A stretch of 64,000 nucleotides of DNA, from NCBI RefSeq assembly GCF_017832355.1, contig NZ_JAFIBY010000011.1, positions 60,527 through 124,526 on the forward strand, in the 5' to 3' direction. The translations under genes were made by a program, and so were the position numbers. Shown piece after piece: positions 1 to 9,883 of the stretch; the first letter of the stretch is position 1, and every line of letters begins with the position of its first letter. Below the pieces are notes generated by a model. The model searched no databases. It was not told the origin of the DNA and was given only the letters and a program-made list of their open reading frames with translations. Source of the DNA: Serratia sp. PL17 (GTDB taxonomy: Bacteria > Pseudomonadota > Gammaproteobacteria > Enterobacterales > Enterobacteriaceae).

Positions 1-995
1 AACATCACGGGGATGATGGCGTGATCGGCCCCGGCCAGCTCAAAGCCTGCCGCGGTCATTTTTTCACGGAACAGGCTCGCATTGGCCCACAGACGATCAC
101 GCAATGCGTCGCCCTGCTCCAGCAGTTCCAGCACTTTAATCGAAGCGGCAACGATCGCCGGCGCCAGCGAGTTGGAGAACAGATAAGGACGCGAACGCTG
201 ACGCAGCCATTCCACCACCTCTTTCTTCGCCGCGGTATAACCGCCAGAAGCCCCGCCCAGCGCCTTGCCCAACGTGCCCGTAATGATGTCAACACGCCCC
301 ATCACGTCGCAATATTCGTGAGTACCACGCCCATGAGCACCAACAAAACCCACCGCGTGGGAATCATCAACCATCACCAACGCCTGGTATTGATCCGCCA
401 GATCGCAAACCCCTTTCAGGTTGGCAATCACGCCGTCCATTGAGAACACACCGTCGGTGGCGATCATGATGTGGCGTGCACCGTCAGCCTTGGCTTGCTT
501 CAGCTGTGCGGCCAATTCGGTCATATCGTTATTAGCGTAACGATAACGTTTTGCCTTACACAGCCGGACACCGTCAATGATCGACGCATGGTTCAGCGCA
601 TCAGAGATAATGGCATCCTCCGGGCCCAGCAGGGTTTCGAACAACCCACCGTTAGCATCGAAGCAGGAGGAGTACAAGATAGCGTCTTCCATCCCGAGGA
701 AATCAGCCAGCTTTTGCTCCAACTGTTTATGACTGTCCTGAGTCCCGCAAATAAAGCGCACCGATGCCATACCGAAACCGTGGCTGTCCATGCCGGCCTT
801 GGCCGCGGCAATCATCGCCGGGTGGTTAGCCAAACCCAGATAGTTGTTAGCGCAAAAGTTAATCACATGACGGCCATCAGCAACGGCAATATCCGCCTGC
901 TGAGCAGTGGTGATAATGCGCTCTTCTTTGAACAGCCCTTCGCTACGGGTGGTTGCAAGTTGTTGTTCCAACTGCTGATAAAAAGACGCGGACAT
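1..995 (-). CDS. kbl: 2-amino-3-ketobutyrate CoA ligase (glycine C-acetyltransferase), 3' part cut by window
   Basis: Kbl is a pyridoxal-phosphate enzyme that, with threonine dehydrogenase, splits the 2-amino-3-ketobutyrate made from threonine into glycine and acetyl-CoA. About 331 codons are visible of the roughly 398 usual for the family; the C-terminal end lies beyond base 1. The N-terminus [14 protein letters not shown] and the downstream segment [17 protein letters not shown] (read as [15 protein letters not shown]) are typical of alpha-oxoamine synthases. The ATG at 995 is preceded by a CCTGGAGATA ribosome site. It is divergent from hldD, as in E. coli, where tdh follows kbl. Confidence 0.95.
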   Translation of the reverse strand, partial: MSASFYQQLEQQLATTRSEGLFKEERIITTAQQADIAVADGRHVINFCANNYLGLANHPAMIAAAKAGMDSHGFGMASVRFICGTQDSHKQLEQKLADFLGMEDAILYSSCFDANGGLFETLLGPEDAIISDALNHASIIDGVRLCKAKRYRYANNDMTELAAQLKQAKADGARHIMIATDGVFSMDGVIANLKGVCDLADQYQALVMVDDSHAVGFVGAHGRGTHEYCDVMGRVDIITGTLGKALGGASGGYTAAKKEVVEWLRQRSRPYLFSNSLAPAIVAASIKVLELLEQGDALRDRLWANASLFREKMTAAGFELAGADHAIIPVM

Positions 996-1235
996 TCGGT
1001 TATCTCCAGGATTGGTCTGTTTTCAACATATTTTACTGATTTGTAACCAAACTGACGAGAAACTGCGGGAGAGAATATGAAAATTGCAGCAGATATCACG
1101 GCAAAGTGCTGCCGGACTCGACATCGCGGGATATTCGGAGCCCGTCCGATGTTTGCGGCGACATGAAATGCTATTATAAGCGGCATTGAGCGTGGGGCAC
1201 CGTGTCCCACCGGGCAGAATAACAGGGGTAACCCA

Positions 1236-2165
1236 ATGATTATCGTTACTGGTGGCGCCGGCATGATCGGCAGCAACATCATTAAAGCGCTGAATGACAC
1301 AGGGTATCGCGATATCCTGGTGGTCGATAACCTGAAAGACGGCACCAAATTCGCCAATCTGGTGGATCTCGACATCGCCGACTATATCGACAAAGAAGAT
1401 TTCATCGCCAATATCGTGGCCGGTGACGATCTGGGCGAAATCGATGCAATCTTCCACGAAGGTGCCTGTTCGTCCACCACCGAGTGGGACGGCAAGTACA
1501 TGATGGACAACAACTATCAGTACTCCAAAGATGTGCTGCATTACTGCCTGGATCGTGAGATTCCGTTCCTGTACGCCTCGTCTGCAGCCACCTACGGCGG
1601 CCGTGAAGAGTTTATCGAAGAGCGTCAATTCGAAGAGCCGCTGAACGTCTATGGCTATTCCAAATTCCTGTTCGACCAGTATGTACGCGAAATCCTACCG
1701 CAAGCCGACTCACAAATTTGCGGCTTCCGGTACTTTAACGTTTACGGCCCACGTGAAGGCCACAAAGGCGGTATGGCCAGCGTCGCATTCCACCTGAACA
1801 ACCAGATCAACCGCGGTGAGAATCCAAAACTGTTCGACGGCAGCCAAGACTTCAAGCGTGACTTTATCTACGTTGGCGACGTGGCAGCCGTGAACCTGTG
1901 GTTCTGGAAAAGCGGCGTCTCCGGCATCTTCAACTGCGGCACTGGCCGGGCGGAAACCTTCCAGGCCGTGGCCGACGCAGTCGTCGACTTCCATCAGAAA
2001 GGTACGGTAGAAAATATCCCGTTCCCAGAAAAGCTAAAGGGCCGCTATCAGGCGTTTACCCAGGCCGATCTGACCAAGCTGCGCGCTGCCGGCTATGACG
2101 CACCGTTCAAAACGGTCGCCGAAGGCGTGAAAGAGTACATGGCTTGGTTAAACCGCACCGCTTAA
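1236..2165 (+). CDS. hldD: ADP-L-glycero-D-manno-heptose 6-epimerase
   Basis: The enzyme interconverts ADP-D-glycero- and ADP-L-glycero-D-manno-heptose and so supplies the donor for the heptosyltransferases encoded next to it. It has 309 residues (E. coli 310). The NAD(P)-binding motif GGAGMIGS lies near residue 6 and the short-chain dehydrogenase Tyr-xxx-Lys pair is at Tyr139/Lys143 (VYGYSK). An AGGGGTA ribosome site precedes the ATG. It is the first gene of the plus-strand core operon, 22 bp ahead of waaF. A candidate promoter (TTTGCG, 17 bp, TATAAG at 1152-1180) lies upstream but is weakly supported. Confidence 0.97.
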   Translation: MIIVTGGAGMIGSNIIKALNDTGYRDILVVDNLKDGTKFANLVDLDIADYIDKEDFIANIVAGDDLGEIDAIFHEGACSSTTEWDGKYMMDNNYQYSKDVLHYCLDREIPFLYASSAATYGGREEFIEERQFEEPLNVYGYSKFLFDQYVREILPQADSQICGFRYFNVYGPREGHKGGMASVAFHLNNQINRGENPKLFDGSQDFKRDFIYVGDVAAVNLWFWKSGVSGIFNCGTGRAETFQAVADAVVDFHQKGTVENIPFPEKLKGRYQAFTQADLTKLRAAGYDAPFKTVAEGVKEYMAWLNRTA

Positions 2166-2187
2166 GCTGAAGGGAATCACCCCGGGT

Positions 2188-3234
2188 ATGAAAATACTGG
2201 TTATCGGCCCTTCATGGGTTGGCGATATGATGATGTCGCAAAGTCTCTACCGCACCCTGAAGGCCGAGCACCCGACGGCAGAAATTGATGTGATGGCACC
2301 GGCCTGGTGCCGTCCATTACTGGCGCGTATGCCGGAAGTCAATCAAGCGCTGTCGATGCCGTTAGGCCACGGCGCATTGGCACTCGGTGAGCGTCGTCGT
2401 TTGGGGCATGCCCTGCGCGCTAACGGATACGATCGCGCTTACGTGTTACCAAACTCATTCAAATCCGCACTCGTGCCATTCTTTGCCAACGTGCCGCAGC
2501 GCACCGGCTGGCGCGGGGAAATGCGCTATGGCCTGCTGAATGATGTTCGCGTGCTGGACAAGGCCGCCTTCCCGCTGATGGTGCAACGTTATGTGGCGCT
2601 GGCCTACAACAAACAGCGCATTCAACGCGCAGAAGATCTGCCGCAGCCGCTATTGTGGCCGCAACTGCAGGTCAGCGACGAAGAAATTGCGGAAACCACC
2701 GCCGCCTTCAATCTGACCGATCACCGACCGATTATCGGTTTTTGCCCAGGTGCCGAATTTGGCCCGGCCAAACGCTGGCCACATTATCACTATGCCACTC
2801 TGTCGCAGAAGCTGATCGACCAAGGCTATCAAATCGCCCTGTTTGGCTCTGCCAAAGATAATGAGGCGGGCGAGCAAATTCGCACGGCGTTGGATGACGA
2901 CGCACGCGGTTTTTGCATGAACCTGGCTGGGGAAACCCAGCTTGAACAAGCGGTGATCCTGCTCGCTTCCTGTTCGGCTGTGGTCAGCAATGATTCCGGC
3001 CTGATGCACGTTGCAGCCGCATTGAACAAACCGCTGATAGCCTTGTATGGCCCAAGTAGCCCGGACTTCACCCCACCGCTGTCCGACAAGGCCACAGTGA
3101 TCCGCTTAATCAGTGGTTACCATAAGATACGCAAAGGCGATGCCGATCAGGGTTACCATCAAAGCCTGATCGATATACAGCCACAGCAGGTGTTGGACGC
3201 GCTGACGCCGTTACTTGCCGCCAGCGAGGAATAA
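2188..3234 (+). CDS. waaF: ADP-heptose:LPS heptosyltransferase II
   Basis: WaaF adds the second heptose of the LPS inner core at the inner face of the cytoplasmic membrane. The 348-residue protein is a GT9 member. It starts with MKILVIGPSWVGDMMMSQ, the family's N-terminal acceptor loop, and carries the donor-site motif SNDSGLMHVAAAL in the C-terminal half. Length equals that of E. coli WaaF. It lies between hldD and waaC with gaps of 22 and 2 bp, so the three genes are probably one transcript. Confidence 0.97.
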   Translation: MKILVIGPSWVGDMMMSQSLYRTLKAEHPTAEIDVMAPAWCRPLLARMPEVNQALSMPLGHGALALGERRRLGHALRANGYDRAYVLPNSFKSALVPFFANVPQRTGWRGEMRYGLLNDVRVLDKAAFPLMVQRYVALAYNKQRIQRAEDLPQPLLWPQLQVSDEEIAETTAAFNLTDHRPIIGFCPGAEFGPAKRWPHYHYATLSQKLIDQGYQIALFGSAKDNEAGEQIRTALDDDARGFCMNLAGETQLEQAVILLASCSAVVSNDSGLMHVAAALNKPLIALYGPSSPDFTPPLSDKATVIRLISGYHKIRKGDADQGYHQSLIDIQPQQVLDALTPLLAASEE

Positions 3235-3236
3235 GC

Positions 3237-4202
3237 ATGCAGGTGTTGATTGTAAAAACGTCCTCCATGGGGGATGTACTCCATACGCTACCGGCGTTAA
3301 CGGATGCCATGCAGGCCATTCCCGGCATCCGTTTTGACTGGGTGGTAGAGGAGGGGTTTAGCCAAATTCCCACTTGGCACCCGGCGGTGGACCGTGTGAT
3401 CCCGGTGGCAATCCGCCGTTGGCGCAAAAATTGGTTTGGCAGTGAAACCCGCCAGCAACGTTGTGACTTCAAACGTGTGGTGCAAGAGCGCGACTACGAT
3501 GCGGTGATAGACGCCCAGGGGCTAATCAAAAGCGCGGCGCTGATCACCCGTATCGCCAAAGGCAGCAAGCATGGCCAGGACAGCAAAAGCGCCCGCGAAC
3601 CCTTTGCCAGTTGGTTCTACAACTTTCGCCATGACATCGACAAGCGGCAACATGCCGTCGAACGTACGCGTGAGTTGTTCGCCAAAAGTCTGGGCTACGA
3701 AAAACCCGACAGCGTCGGCGATTACGCCATTGCCGCCCGCTTTCTCAATCATCTACCGGCCGACGCCGGGCAATATCTGGTGTTTCTGCACGCCACCACC
3801 CGCGATGATAAACACTGGCCGGAATCTCATTGGCGCGATCTGATTAAACTGATGGCGCCAAGCGGGCTGAAGATCAAATTGCCGTGGGGTGCGGAACACG
3901 AACGCCTGCGTGCACTGCGTTTGGCGGAAGGCTTCCCGCATGTGGAAGTTTTGCCAAAGCTTAGCCTGCAGCAGGTTGCCGAAGTGCTGGCCGGCGCAAA
4001 AGGCGTGGTTTCGGTCGATACCGGCCTCAGCCACCTGACCGCCGCGCTAGACAGGCCGAACATCACGCTGTTTGGGCCCACAGATCCAGGCTTGATCGGT
4101 GGTTACGGGCAGAATCAACATTCCCTGATATCTCCGGAAAAAAACATGGCGACTATCACCGCCGATTCCGTCTGGGACGAGCTGCAAAAGGTTATTGGAT
4201 GA
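3237..4202 (+). CDS. waaC: ADP-heptose:LPS heptosyltransferase I
   Basis: WaaC transfers the first heptose to Kdo2-lipid A. The 321-residue GT9 protein begins MQVLIVKTSSMGDVLHTLPAL, where the Asp of SMGD is the family's conserved acidic residue, and it has the C-terminal SVDTGLSHLTAAL donor-binding motif. An AGGAATAAGC ribosome site overlaps the end of waaF. The stop codon overlaps the start of the next glycosyltransferase (ATGA at 4199-4202), which implies translational coupling. Confidence 0.97.
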   Translation: MQVLIVKTSSMGDVLHTLPALTDAMQAIPGIRFDWVVEEGFSQIPTWHPAVDRVIPVAIRRWRKNWFGSETRQQRCDFKRVVQERDYDAVIDAQGLIKSAALITRIAKGSKHGQDSKSAREPFASWFYNFRHDIDKRQHAVERTRELFAKSLGYEKPDSVGDYAIAARFLNHLPADAGQYLVFLHATTRDDKHWPESHWRDLIKLMAPSGLKIKLPWGAEHERLRALRLAEGFPHVEVLPKLSLQQVAEVLAGAKGVVSVDTGLSHLTAALDRPNITLFGPTDPGLIGGYGQNQHSLISPEKNMATITADSVWDELQKVIG

Positions 4203-5368
4203 AAAAGCTGCACATTATCAACTTAGGGAAAATGGGCGGTGTTGAACGCCTGTTCCTGCAGTATATCAACGACACAACCGACGGCAGTAACGAGGTGATT
4301 TGTATCAGCAGTGAGATCGGCGAAGAGATCCGCCGTCAAATGCCTGACCAGAAAGTCACATTTGCCAACCGGCTGATTAATTCACTGCCGCTGCGTTGCC
4401 CACAATTCTTGCGCAAATACCTGCTCAAAAGAAAAATCGAGAAGGCCAACGCCGACGTGGTCATCGTTTGGGATTTGGTGCCCGGTCTGGCCGCTAAGCC
4501 TAAACGCGGCAAAATGATTTATTACGACCATGGCTGTTCATGGCGCTATCCGAAAAACCACAAGACATTACGTTTTCTGGCCATGCTGGACGGTTGTATC
4601 TCGGCGTCCTACGCCTCTAAACGGGTGATGGCGCTGCGGTTCAATCTGCCCTGCCCGAATCACGTGGTGATCAATCGACTGAAAACGCCCTCAGGGATCA
4701 GCGATAGCCTGAAACCGCTCAGCAAACCGATCAGAATAGGTACTGCGTCACGGTTGGTCAGCCTGAAAGGCATCAGCGTATCATTATTGATGATGCAGGA
4801 GCTGCTGCGCCGCGGGCACGATGTCACCCTGGAAATTGCAGGCAAGGGGCCAGACAGAGCTGAATTTGAAGCCTTGGCGGAAAAACTCAAACTGGGCGAC
4901 CGAGTCACCTTCAGCGGTTTCCAGGATAACGTAGCGGATTTCTTCAACCGCACGCATATCTATATGAGTACGCCAATCACCGAGCCCTTCGGCTTATCCT
5001 GTATGGAATCGCTGTATTTTGGCGTACCGGTAATTTTCCCGCAGGTCGATGGCCAGCCTGAAGTGATTAAAGACGGGCTCTGCGGCATTGGCTTGACCCC
5101 CTCGGTAACGATTGAAGAACACCAACGGCTAACGGGCATCAAGGTGGATTTCCCTCACGATGTTTATGACCCGGTTAGTGATACGTTGGTAATGCCTAAG
5201 TTGTTGTCGCACCTTGAGTGCGCAGATGCGGTGGAAAAACTGATGAATCCCGCAGACTATCAAAACATGAGCCGACACGCACAGCGCTATCCCATCGAAC
5301 ATTTCAGCTATGCTTTGTTCAAAACCGAGTTTGATGACGCGCTAAAATCATTTGTTGCCCAACCGTAA
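4199..5368 (+). CDS. GT4 family glycosyltransferase of the LPS core
   Basis: A 389-residue family 4 (GT-B fold) glycosyltransferase. The N-terminal half begins KLHIINLGKMGGVERLF. The C-terminal half carries IGTASRLVSLKGI, then the nucleotide-sugar motif EPFGLSCMESLYFGVPVIFP, equivalent to the family's E-x7-E. It overlaps waaC by 4 bp and precedes the O-antigen ligase, so it most likely adds an outer-core sugar. The sugar and linkage cannot be read from sequence, and I give no symbol because the gene at this position differs among Serratia and Klebsiella core types. Confidence 0.85.
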   Translation: MKKLHIINLGKMGGVERLFLQYINDTTDGSNEVICISSEIGEEIRRQMPDQKVTFANRLINSLPLRCPQFLRKYLLKRKIEKANADVVIVWDLVPGLAAKPKRGKMIYYDHGCSWRYPKNHKTLRFLAMLDGCISASYASKRVMALRFNLPCPNHVVINRLKTPSGISDSLKPLSKPIRIGTASRLVSLKGISVSLLMMQELLRRGHDVTLEIAGKGPDRAEFEALAEKLKLGDRVTFSGFQDNVADFFNRTHIYMSTPITEPFGLSCMESLYFGVPVIFPQVDGQPEVIKDGLCGIGLTPSVTIEEHQRLTGIKVDFPHDVYDPVSDTLVMPKLLSHLECADAVEKLMNPADYQNMSRHAQRYPIEHFSYALFKTEFDDALKSFVAQP

Positions 5369-5390
5369 TGTGAGCCGGAAACCAAGCCCC

Positions 5391-6626
5391 ATGCTACTCA
5401 AAGAAACCACACCGCACCCTGCCTTCAGTTATCTGATCTATTTGGGATGTGCTATCGCGTTTTGCACTATCCCCTTCGGCTCCGACACCGGGCGCAATAT
5501 CTTTTATATTTCCAGTTATATCTCGTTCATCGCCGTATGTTTAAACCTAAAGTATTACGTTAAAAACAAAAGAAACCTTATCGTGCCTGTTCTGTTCTTC
5601 TGCGTAGGTATGGGCAGTATTTTCTGGTTGCAGTATTTCAAACAGCCGGGCGAGTACATTAATATTTACCGCTCTTATATGTCGACCGGTAAATTGCAGA
5701 TTGCCACCGCATTTATTTTGCTGATTGCGGTAAATGAACGTCTTTGCATGCAACGCGCATTCATTGTAATTGCGTTGCTGGCAGGCATTGCGGTCAACGG
5801 TTATTCCCTCTATCAGGGCTTGTGGCTGGATATTGGTCGCGTAGAGATTAACTTCGATCGCGCTACCGTTGCCGCCTATTTGATTACCGCCATCAATTTG
5901 GTGATGATGCAGTCAATACTGATGCTACGGACAAAATACCGCATCCCGTTGTACATTATCGGCTTCTTATTCACCTTCTCAACGCTGGTGCTCACCGGAA
6001 CGCGGGCGGCAATGCTGGTGTACCCGGTTGCGGTTGCCCTGTCGATATTGGCGACGAAGAACCTGATCTCCCATAAGCATAAGATACTGTTGGTCGCCTC
6101 AGTGCCGCTGTTACTGCTCGTTAGCGGCTTCGTTTTCAAATCACAGATAGAACAACGTATTGCCGATTTTAAAACTAATATGCAACTGGTGAATACTCCC
6201 GAAATCGATAACTCAATTATGTCCCGTCTTTCGATGCAAATCATTGGCGTTCGCACAGGTACTATGGCGCCGTTAGGGCAATCTGCAGAACAACGCGGGG
6301 AGGAAATCAAAGCTATAGTTGCCAAACAGCCAGAATTGTATGGTGTCATGCCTTACATCAACGTGCATCTGCACAACGAACTGCTAGAGACCTATTCACT
6401 CAAAGGGGTCTGGGGCGTGCTGTTTTTACTGGCGCTCTACGTTGGCCTACTTGTTTCTTCACTTAAGCCCTACCGCAACGCATTACTGCTGGGAGTGACA
6501 TTCAGCCTGTTTGTATATGGGCTCAGCGACGTCATCTTCTTCAGCACCGAAGGCACTGCCATGTTCTGCCTGGCGATTATTGCCAGCGTACTGTCAGTGA
6601 AGAAAACGCCACCCGCGCAGGATTAA
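5391..6626 (+). CDS. waaL: O-antigen ligase (WaaL family)
   Basis: Polytopic inner-membrane protein that joins undecaprenyl-linked O antigen to the finished core on the periplasmic side. From the ATG at 5391 it has 411 residues, with about 11-12 hydrophobic segments. TGTRAAML lies in the central part, and a periplasmic-loop motif VHLHNELLETYSLKGVWGV contains the family's conserved His with a Gly eleven residues on. A TTG at 5352, inside the preceding gene, would lengthen it by 13 residues but is less likely. It is located, as is common, among the core transferase genes. The Wzy_C-type fold fits only loosely by eye. Confidence 0.82.
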   Translation: MLLKETTPHPAFSYLIYLGCAIAFCTIPFGSDTGRNIFYISSYISFIAVCLNLKYYVKNKRNLIVPVLFFCVGMGSIFWLQYFKQPGEYINIYRSYMSTGKLQIATAFILLIAVNERLCMQRAFIVIALLAGIAVNGYSLYQGLWLDIGRVEINFDRATVAAYLITAINLVMMQSILMLRTKYRIPLYIIGFLFTFSTLVLTGTRAAMLVYPVAVALSILATKNLISHKHKILLVASVPLLLLVSGFVFKSQIEQRIADFKTNMQLVNTPEIDNSIMSRLSMQIIGVRTGTMAPLGQSAEQRGEEIKAIVAKQPELYGVMPYINVHLHNELLETYSLKGVWGVLFLLALYVGLLVSSLKPYRNALLLGVTFSLFVYGLSDVIFFSTEGTAMFCLAIIASVLSVKKTPPAQD

Positions 6627-6630
6627 AACC

Positions 6631-7614
6631 ATGCACTCTTCGCCGCCTCTGCTCAGCGTTATTGTGCCATTTTACAATAACGAAGACTTCGTGGTCGCCA
6701 GCCTGAGTTCGCTGTTCAACCAGATTGGCGATGATATTGAAGTGGTCATCATTGATGACGGTTCAACAGATGCATCCGCTGGGCGAGTCAGCGAACTGCT
6801 GGCCAAATGGCAGCATCCGCATGTCACCTTTATCTCGCAAAAAAATGGGGGTATCGCCAACGCCCGCAACGTCGGGCTGCATCATGCTCAAGGGCGCTAT
6901 ATTACCTTCCTTGATGGCGATGATTTATTGAGTGACGACTATCTGAGCATCCTGCGTCCACTGCTGATTGCCGATGAAGACGATCTGATCGATTTCAATT
7001 ACCAGAAGTTTACCGACATTCCGCCAGTGCAACCCGCCGTTACGACCATACAGCGTAGCGTTTATGATTTTGCTAATCACGGCCTTGCCTGCCTCACCCC
7101 TTTGTTTGCCAACTCGATGTGGCACCTCTGGAGCCGGGTCTATAGACGAAGTCTGCTTGAGGGTGAGTCATTTGAAAACGGTCGGCGTTATGAAGACGTG
7201 ATCTTCACGCCTTTCCAGTATTTCAAAACCCAGAAAATTGCTCATCTCGATCACGTGCTTTATTTTTATCGCGACAACAGTCACGGGATTACCCGTAATG
7301 TTAAAGCCAAAGACATTGAAGATATGCTGTTTGCTATCGACAAGATGCTGCTCTTTATTGACCAGCATCCGGGGGATGAACCGTTGCGACAGTTGGCGGC
7401 GTTAATGCTCGCCAACTGTTTCTCTGAGGTGAAAAGCATGTCGAAGGTATTGTATGGCTACTACTATTACCCAGCTGAGGCGCTGCATATCTTTAAACGC
7501 CTGGCCGACGTATGCCGTAATAGCGCGGTGCCACGTAAAAAAATCCGGCAAATGCATTACGCGTGGGTAGATACCTGTTTGTCAAAAATCCGCTGGCGAT
7601 TAAAAAAGCGCTAA
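6631..7614 (+). CDS. GT2 family glycosyltransferase of the LPS core
   Basis: A 327-residue family 2 (GT-A fold) transferase. The N-terminus LSVIVPFYNNEDF, then VVIIDDGSTDASA (nucleotide binding) and the metal-binding FLDGDDLLSDDY are all present in order within the first 110 residues. The C-terminal 200 residues are less recognisable and hold the acceptor part. It follows waaL by 4 bp and is the last gene of this plus-strand run, ending 2 bp from a convergent gene. The likely role is addition of a core sugar; donor and acceptor are unknown. Confidence 0.85.
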   Translation: MHSSPPLLSVIVPFYNNEDFVVASLSSLFNQIGDDIEVVIIDDGSTDASAGRVSELLAKWQHPHVTFISQKNGGIANARNVGLHHAQGRYITFLDGDDLLSDDYLSILRPLLIADEDDLIDFNYQKFTDIPPVQPAVTTIQRSVYDFANHGLACLTPLFANSMWHLWSRVYRRSLLEGESFENGRRYEDVIFTPFQYFKTQKIAHLDHVLYFYRDNSHGITRNVKAKDIEDMLFAIDKMLLFIDQHPGDEPLRQLAALMLANCFSEVKSMSKVLYGYYYYPAEALHIFKRLADVCRNSAVPRKKIRQMHYAWVDTCLSKIRWRLKKR

Positions 7615-7616
7615 AT

Positions 7617-8714
7617 TCACGCCTTATCCAACGACAGGTGATCCACTATCTCATCGTAAATCCGCTGTGGCTGGATCACGCCCATTGGGCTCTCCGCCTC
7701 AAGCGGCATGGTATAGCCAGTGCGAGATACCTGAATAATTCGATGAAGCTCCAAATCCTGAATGGGTCCGGTAGAACGTGAGTCGGCAGTCACAAACAGA
7801 CTGATGGTTTTTACCTTCAGCGCGACCGCCAGATGCAGTGGCCCGGTATCGCCGGTGATCAGGACGTGGAAGCTGTCGATCAACGTCAACAACGCCTGCA
7901 ACCCCGTTTTCCCAATCCTATTGTCCACGCAAGGTCGGGTTTCAGGATTGACCTGATTCAGGAACTGCTGTGCCTTCCCGTCATCAAAAGGCCCACCAAT
8001 CAGCACAATACGCACGTTGGCCTGCTTAGCCACCAGTTCGTCGGCAAGCTGGACGAAATGTGATACAGGCCAGCAACGTGACTCGGTTGAAGCCCCCAGC
8101 TGAAACCCAATCGTACAGTGATCGCGGCTTTTTACACCCGGCTGGTAAGGCGCTGGAATTTCCATTGTTGGATCATCACTGCGGCAACCCAGGATAGAAA
8201 TCAGCTCCAGCTTACGACGAATAAAGTGGCCGTAGTAATGGAAGATGTAATTGGTCAACCAGGGTTCAAGCCCACAAATACCGGAACTGTAATTATCCCT
8301 GATAATGTATTTGGCCCCGGATAATACGGCGCTGATAATGTCATACGGCAGATGAGAATGCAGGATAAGCGCCAAATCCGGCTGATGCTCACGTAATGAC
8401 TTCAACAGCGGGCGCATGGTTTTTATTTTACTGTCCCAATACACCACACGATCATAGTAGCGACCGTTCTCAACCAACTCCTGATTCTTTTTATGCACCA
8501 CCAGCGTGATGTGCGCGTCGGGATAGCGCTCCCGCATTGCACGTAACGCAGGCGTATTAAACATAAAGTCACCCAGCGCCGTGGTGGAATAGATGACGAT
8601 GTTGTCAAACTGAAGCCGACTGTCGAAAGTCGTCTTATCCTGGAAACGGCCGGACTTAGCGGTATAACGGCGCAAAAACCAATCCGCGAGCTTAATCTTC
8701 CATTTTTTCGACAT
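7617..8714 (-). CDS. GT9 family (heptosyltransferase-like) glycosyltransferase
   Basis: A 365-residue GT9 protein. NIVIYSTTALGDFMFNTPAL (about residues 38-57) is the acceptor loop with the conserved Asp, and ITGDTGPLHLAVALKV is the donor-site motif. It carries about 35 extra N-terminal residues, rich in basic and aromatic residues, ahead of the usual start. It shares a minus-strand operon with wabN upstream (1-bp gap) and so runs against the flanking waa genes. Together with WaaC, WaaF, WaaQ and the gene at 13225 it is one of five GT9 proteins in the locus. Which heptose or other sugar it transfers is not determinable here. Confidence 0.85.
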   Translation of the reverse strand: MSKKWKIKLADWFLRRYTAKSGRFQDKTTFDSRLQFDNIVIYSTTALGDFMFNTPALRAMRERYPDAHITLVVHKKNQELVENGRYYDRVVYWDSKIKTMRPLLKSLREHQPDLALILHSHLPYDIISAVLSGAKYIIRDNYSSGICGLEPWLTNYIFHYYGHFIRRKLELISILGCRSDDPTMEIPAPYQPGVKSRDHCTIGFQLGASTESRCWPVSHFVQLADELVAKQANVRIVLIGGPFDDGKAQQFLNQVNPETRPCVDNRIGKTGLQALLTLIDSFHVLITGDTGPLHLAVALKVKTISLFVTADSRSTGPIQDLELHRIIQVSRTGYTMPLEAESPMGVIQPQRIYDEIVDHLSLDKA

Positions 8715-8715
8715 G

Positions 8716-9672
8716 TCAGTTCACTTTAAGTTGATAATACTCGGCCAGCGTCATGCCCACCGTACGCTGCTGCAACCAGGCAAACAGCTGCTCCAAATCA
8801 CGGTACAACACGTCAATATCCTGCTGCGTTTTAAATGTCGGGCTGCCGCCCGGCATAAACTCGGAAGAGTGAAGCATAAATTCAACGTAGTCATTGCCTT
8901 GAGCCAGACAACGCTCCACCACCGACTTCATTTTCTCCAGATTACCGCCGCTTGGCCGCAACCAATTCGCCGACGGCGATCGCTGCTTGCCACGTAAGCG
9001 ATCGTAACCTTGTTTCAGCGCATTCATCAGCGCCGAATGTTTATACTGGATGCTCATCGGTACTTCCAGCAGTGATGAGGAACCCGCCCTGGCGATATTG
9101 TCAGGATCGATAAAATAGGCGTGTGATGGGAAATGGCGGTAGTCGGTACCGCCATTGCCTTGTGGGTTACCCGGGGAGTATTGCCAGTTAACACGCGGTG
9201 TAACCGAACAATCTACCTGATAGCCATATTCCAACAGCAAAGCAGCATAATATTCATTAAACGCCCAACGGCCGGCACGATGGCTGAGCATCTTGGTCTG
9301 AAAGCTATCTTCCAACAGCTTGGTCATATGATCGACTTTTGCACGGATTTGATCGGCCGGATACTCGATCAGATAAGGCTTATGGCGCCAGTCGTCATTG
9401 GTCAAGGGCGTTAACGGCGGGCTGTTCCAGGCATGCAGGTGCATACCGACTTCCCCACAGCCACGTGCAATGACATCGCGAGCAAACTCGACATATTCTG
9501 CATCCACCGCCATTTCATAATTAGTGAGGTACACTGGCTTAAAGCCATATTTCTCACACAGCGCCTGAAAGCGCGGCAAAAATCGCGTGTTTTCGGTCGA
9601 AATGCGATCGTGGTTTTGCCACAGATTATCGCCTTCGGTATCAATGGTGATGAGAAACGCCGGTTTAGTCAT
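8716..9672 (-). CDS. wabN: LPS core hexosamine deacetylase (polysaccharide deacetylase family)
   Basis: WabN-type enzymes remove the acetyl group from a GlcNAc already placed in the core, leaving GlcN for further extension. From the ATG at 9672 the product has 318 residues. Motifs of the NodB/deacetylase fold are visible: ITIDTEGD at the N-terminus (metal Asp), EVGMHLHAW (metal His pair) and SHRAGRW (catalytic Arg region). A longer reading starting at 9693 adds MISGSIF. In Klebsiella and Serratia wabN lies in the same locus; here it is co-oriented with a GT9 gene on the minus strand. Confidence 0.82.
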   Translation of the reverse strand: MTKPAFLITIDTEGDNLWQNHDRISTENTRFLPRFQALCEKYGFKPVYLTNYEMAVDAEYVEFARDVIARGCGEVGMHLHAWNSPPLTPLTNDDWRHKPYLIEYPADQIRAKVDHMTKLLEDSFQTKMLSHRAGRWAFNEYYAALLLEYGYQVDCSVTPRVNWQYSPGNPQGNGGTDYRHFPSHAYFIDPDNIARAGSSSLLEVPMSIQYKHSALMNALKQGYDRLRGKQRSPSANWLRPSGGNLEKMKSVVERCLAQGNDYVEFMLHSSEFMPGGSPTFKTQQDIDVLYRDLEQLFAWLQQRTVGMTLAEYYQLKVN

Positions 9673-9883
9673 AAATATCGAGCCTGATATCAACAGAATG
9701 CATTATGTTACGCAGGGCGTTTCGCCAGGGCAAACGACTTTACTGCCTGGTTTGGACAACGTTGAAGGCCTTTTGTCTCCCTCGCGCGTTATTTTTTCAC
9801 TTCACGGCAAGAAAACTGTGCAACAGTAGCCACATGCGATCGGGTCATTTAGAATCAAACATTGGTTTCCCAGAAAGCGACTC
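9673..9883. promoter_or_regulatory. Divergent promoter region between wabN and waaQ
   Basis: These 211 bp separate a minus-strand operon (wabN and a GT9 gene) from a plus-strand operon (waaQ-wabG-wabH), so each strand must carry a promoter. I see no clear consensus pair, and no RfaH ops element (GGCGGTAG) lies within the interval. Confidence 0.4.

Noticed and set aside
471..1046. 191-codon open frame on the plus strand
   Set aside because: It is antisense to kbl, whose product matches the family throughout; there is no ribosome site and the composition is that of a shadow frame.
9135..9142. GGCGGTAG, identical to the RfaH ops core, on the plus strand
   Set aside because: It lies inside the wabN coding sequence, 740 bp before waaQ, with no plus-strand promoter in front of it. 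It is explained by the codons for an Asp-Tyr-Arg stretch of WabN.
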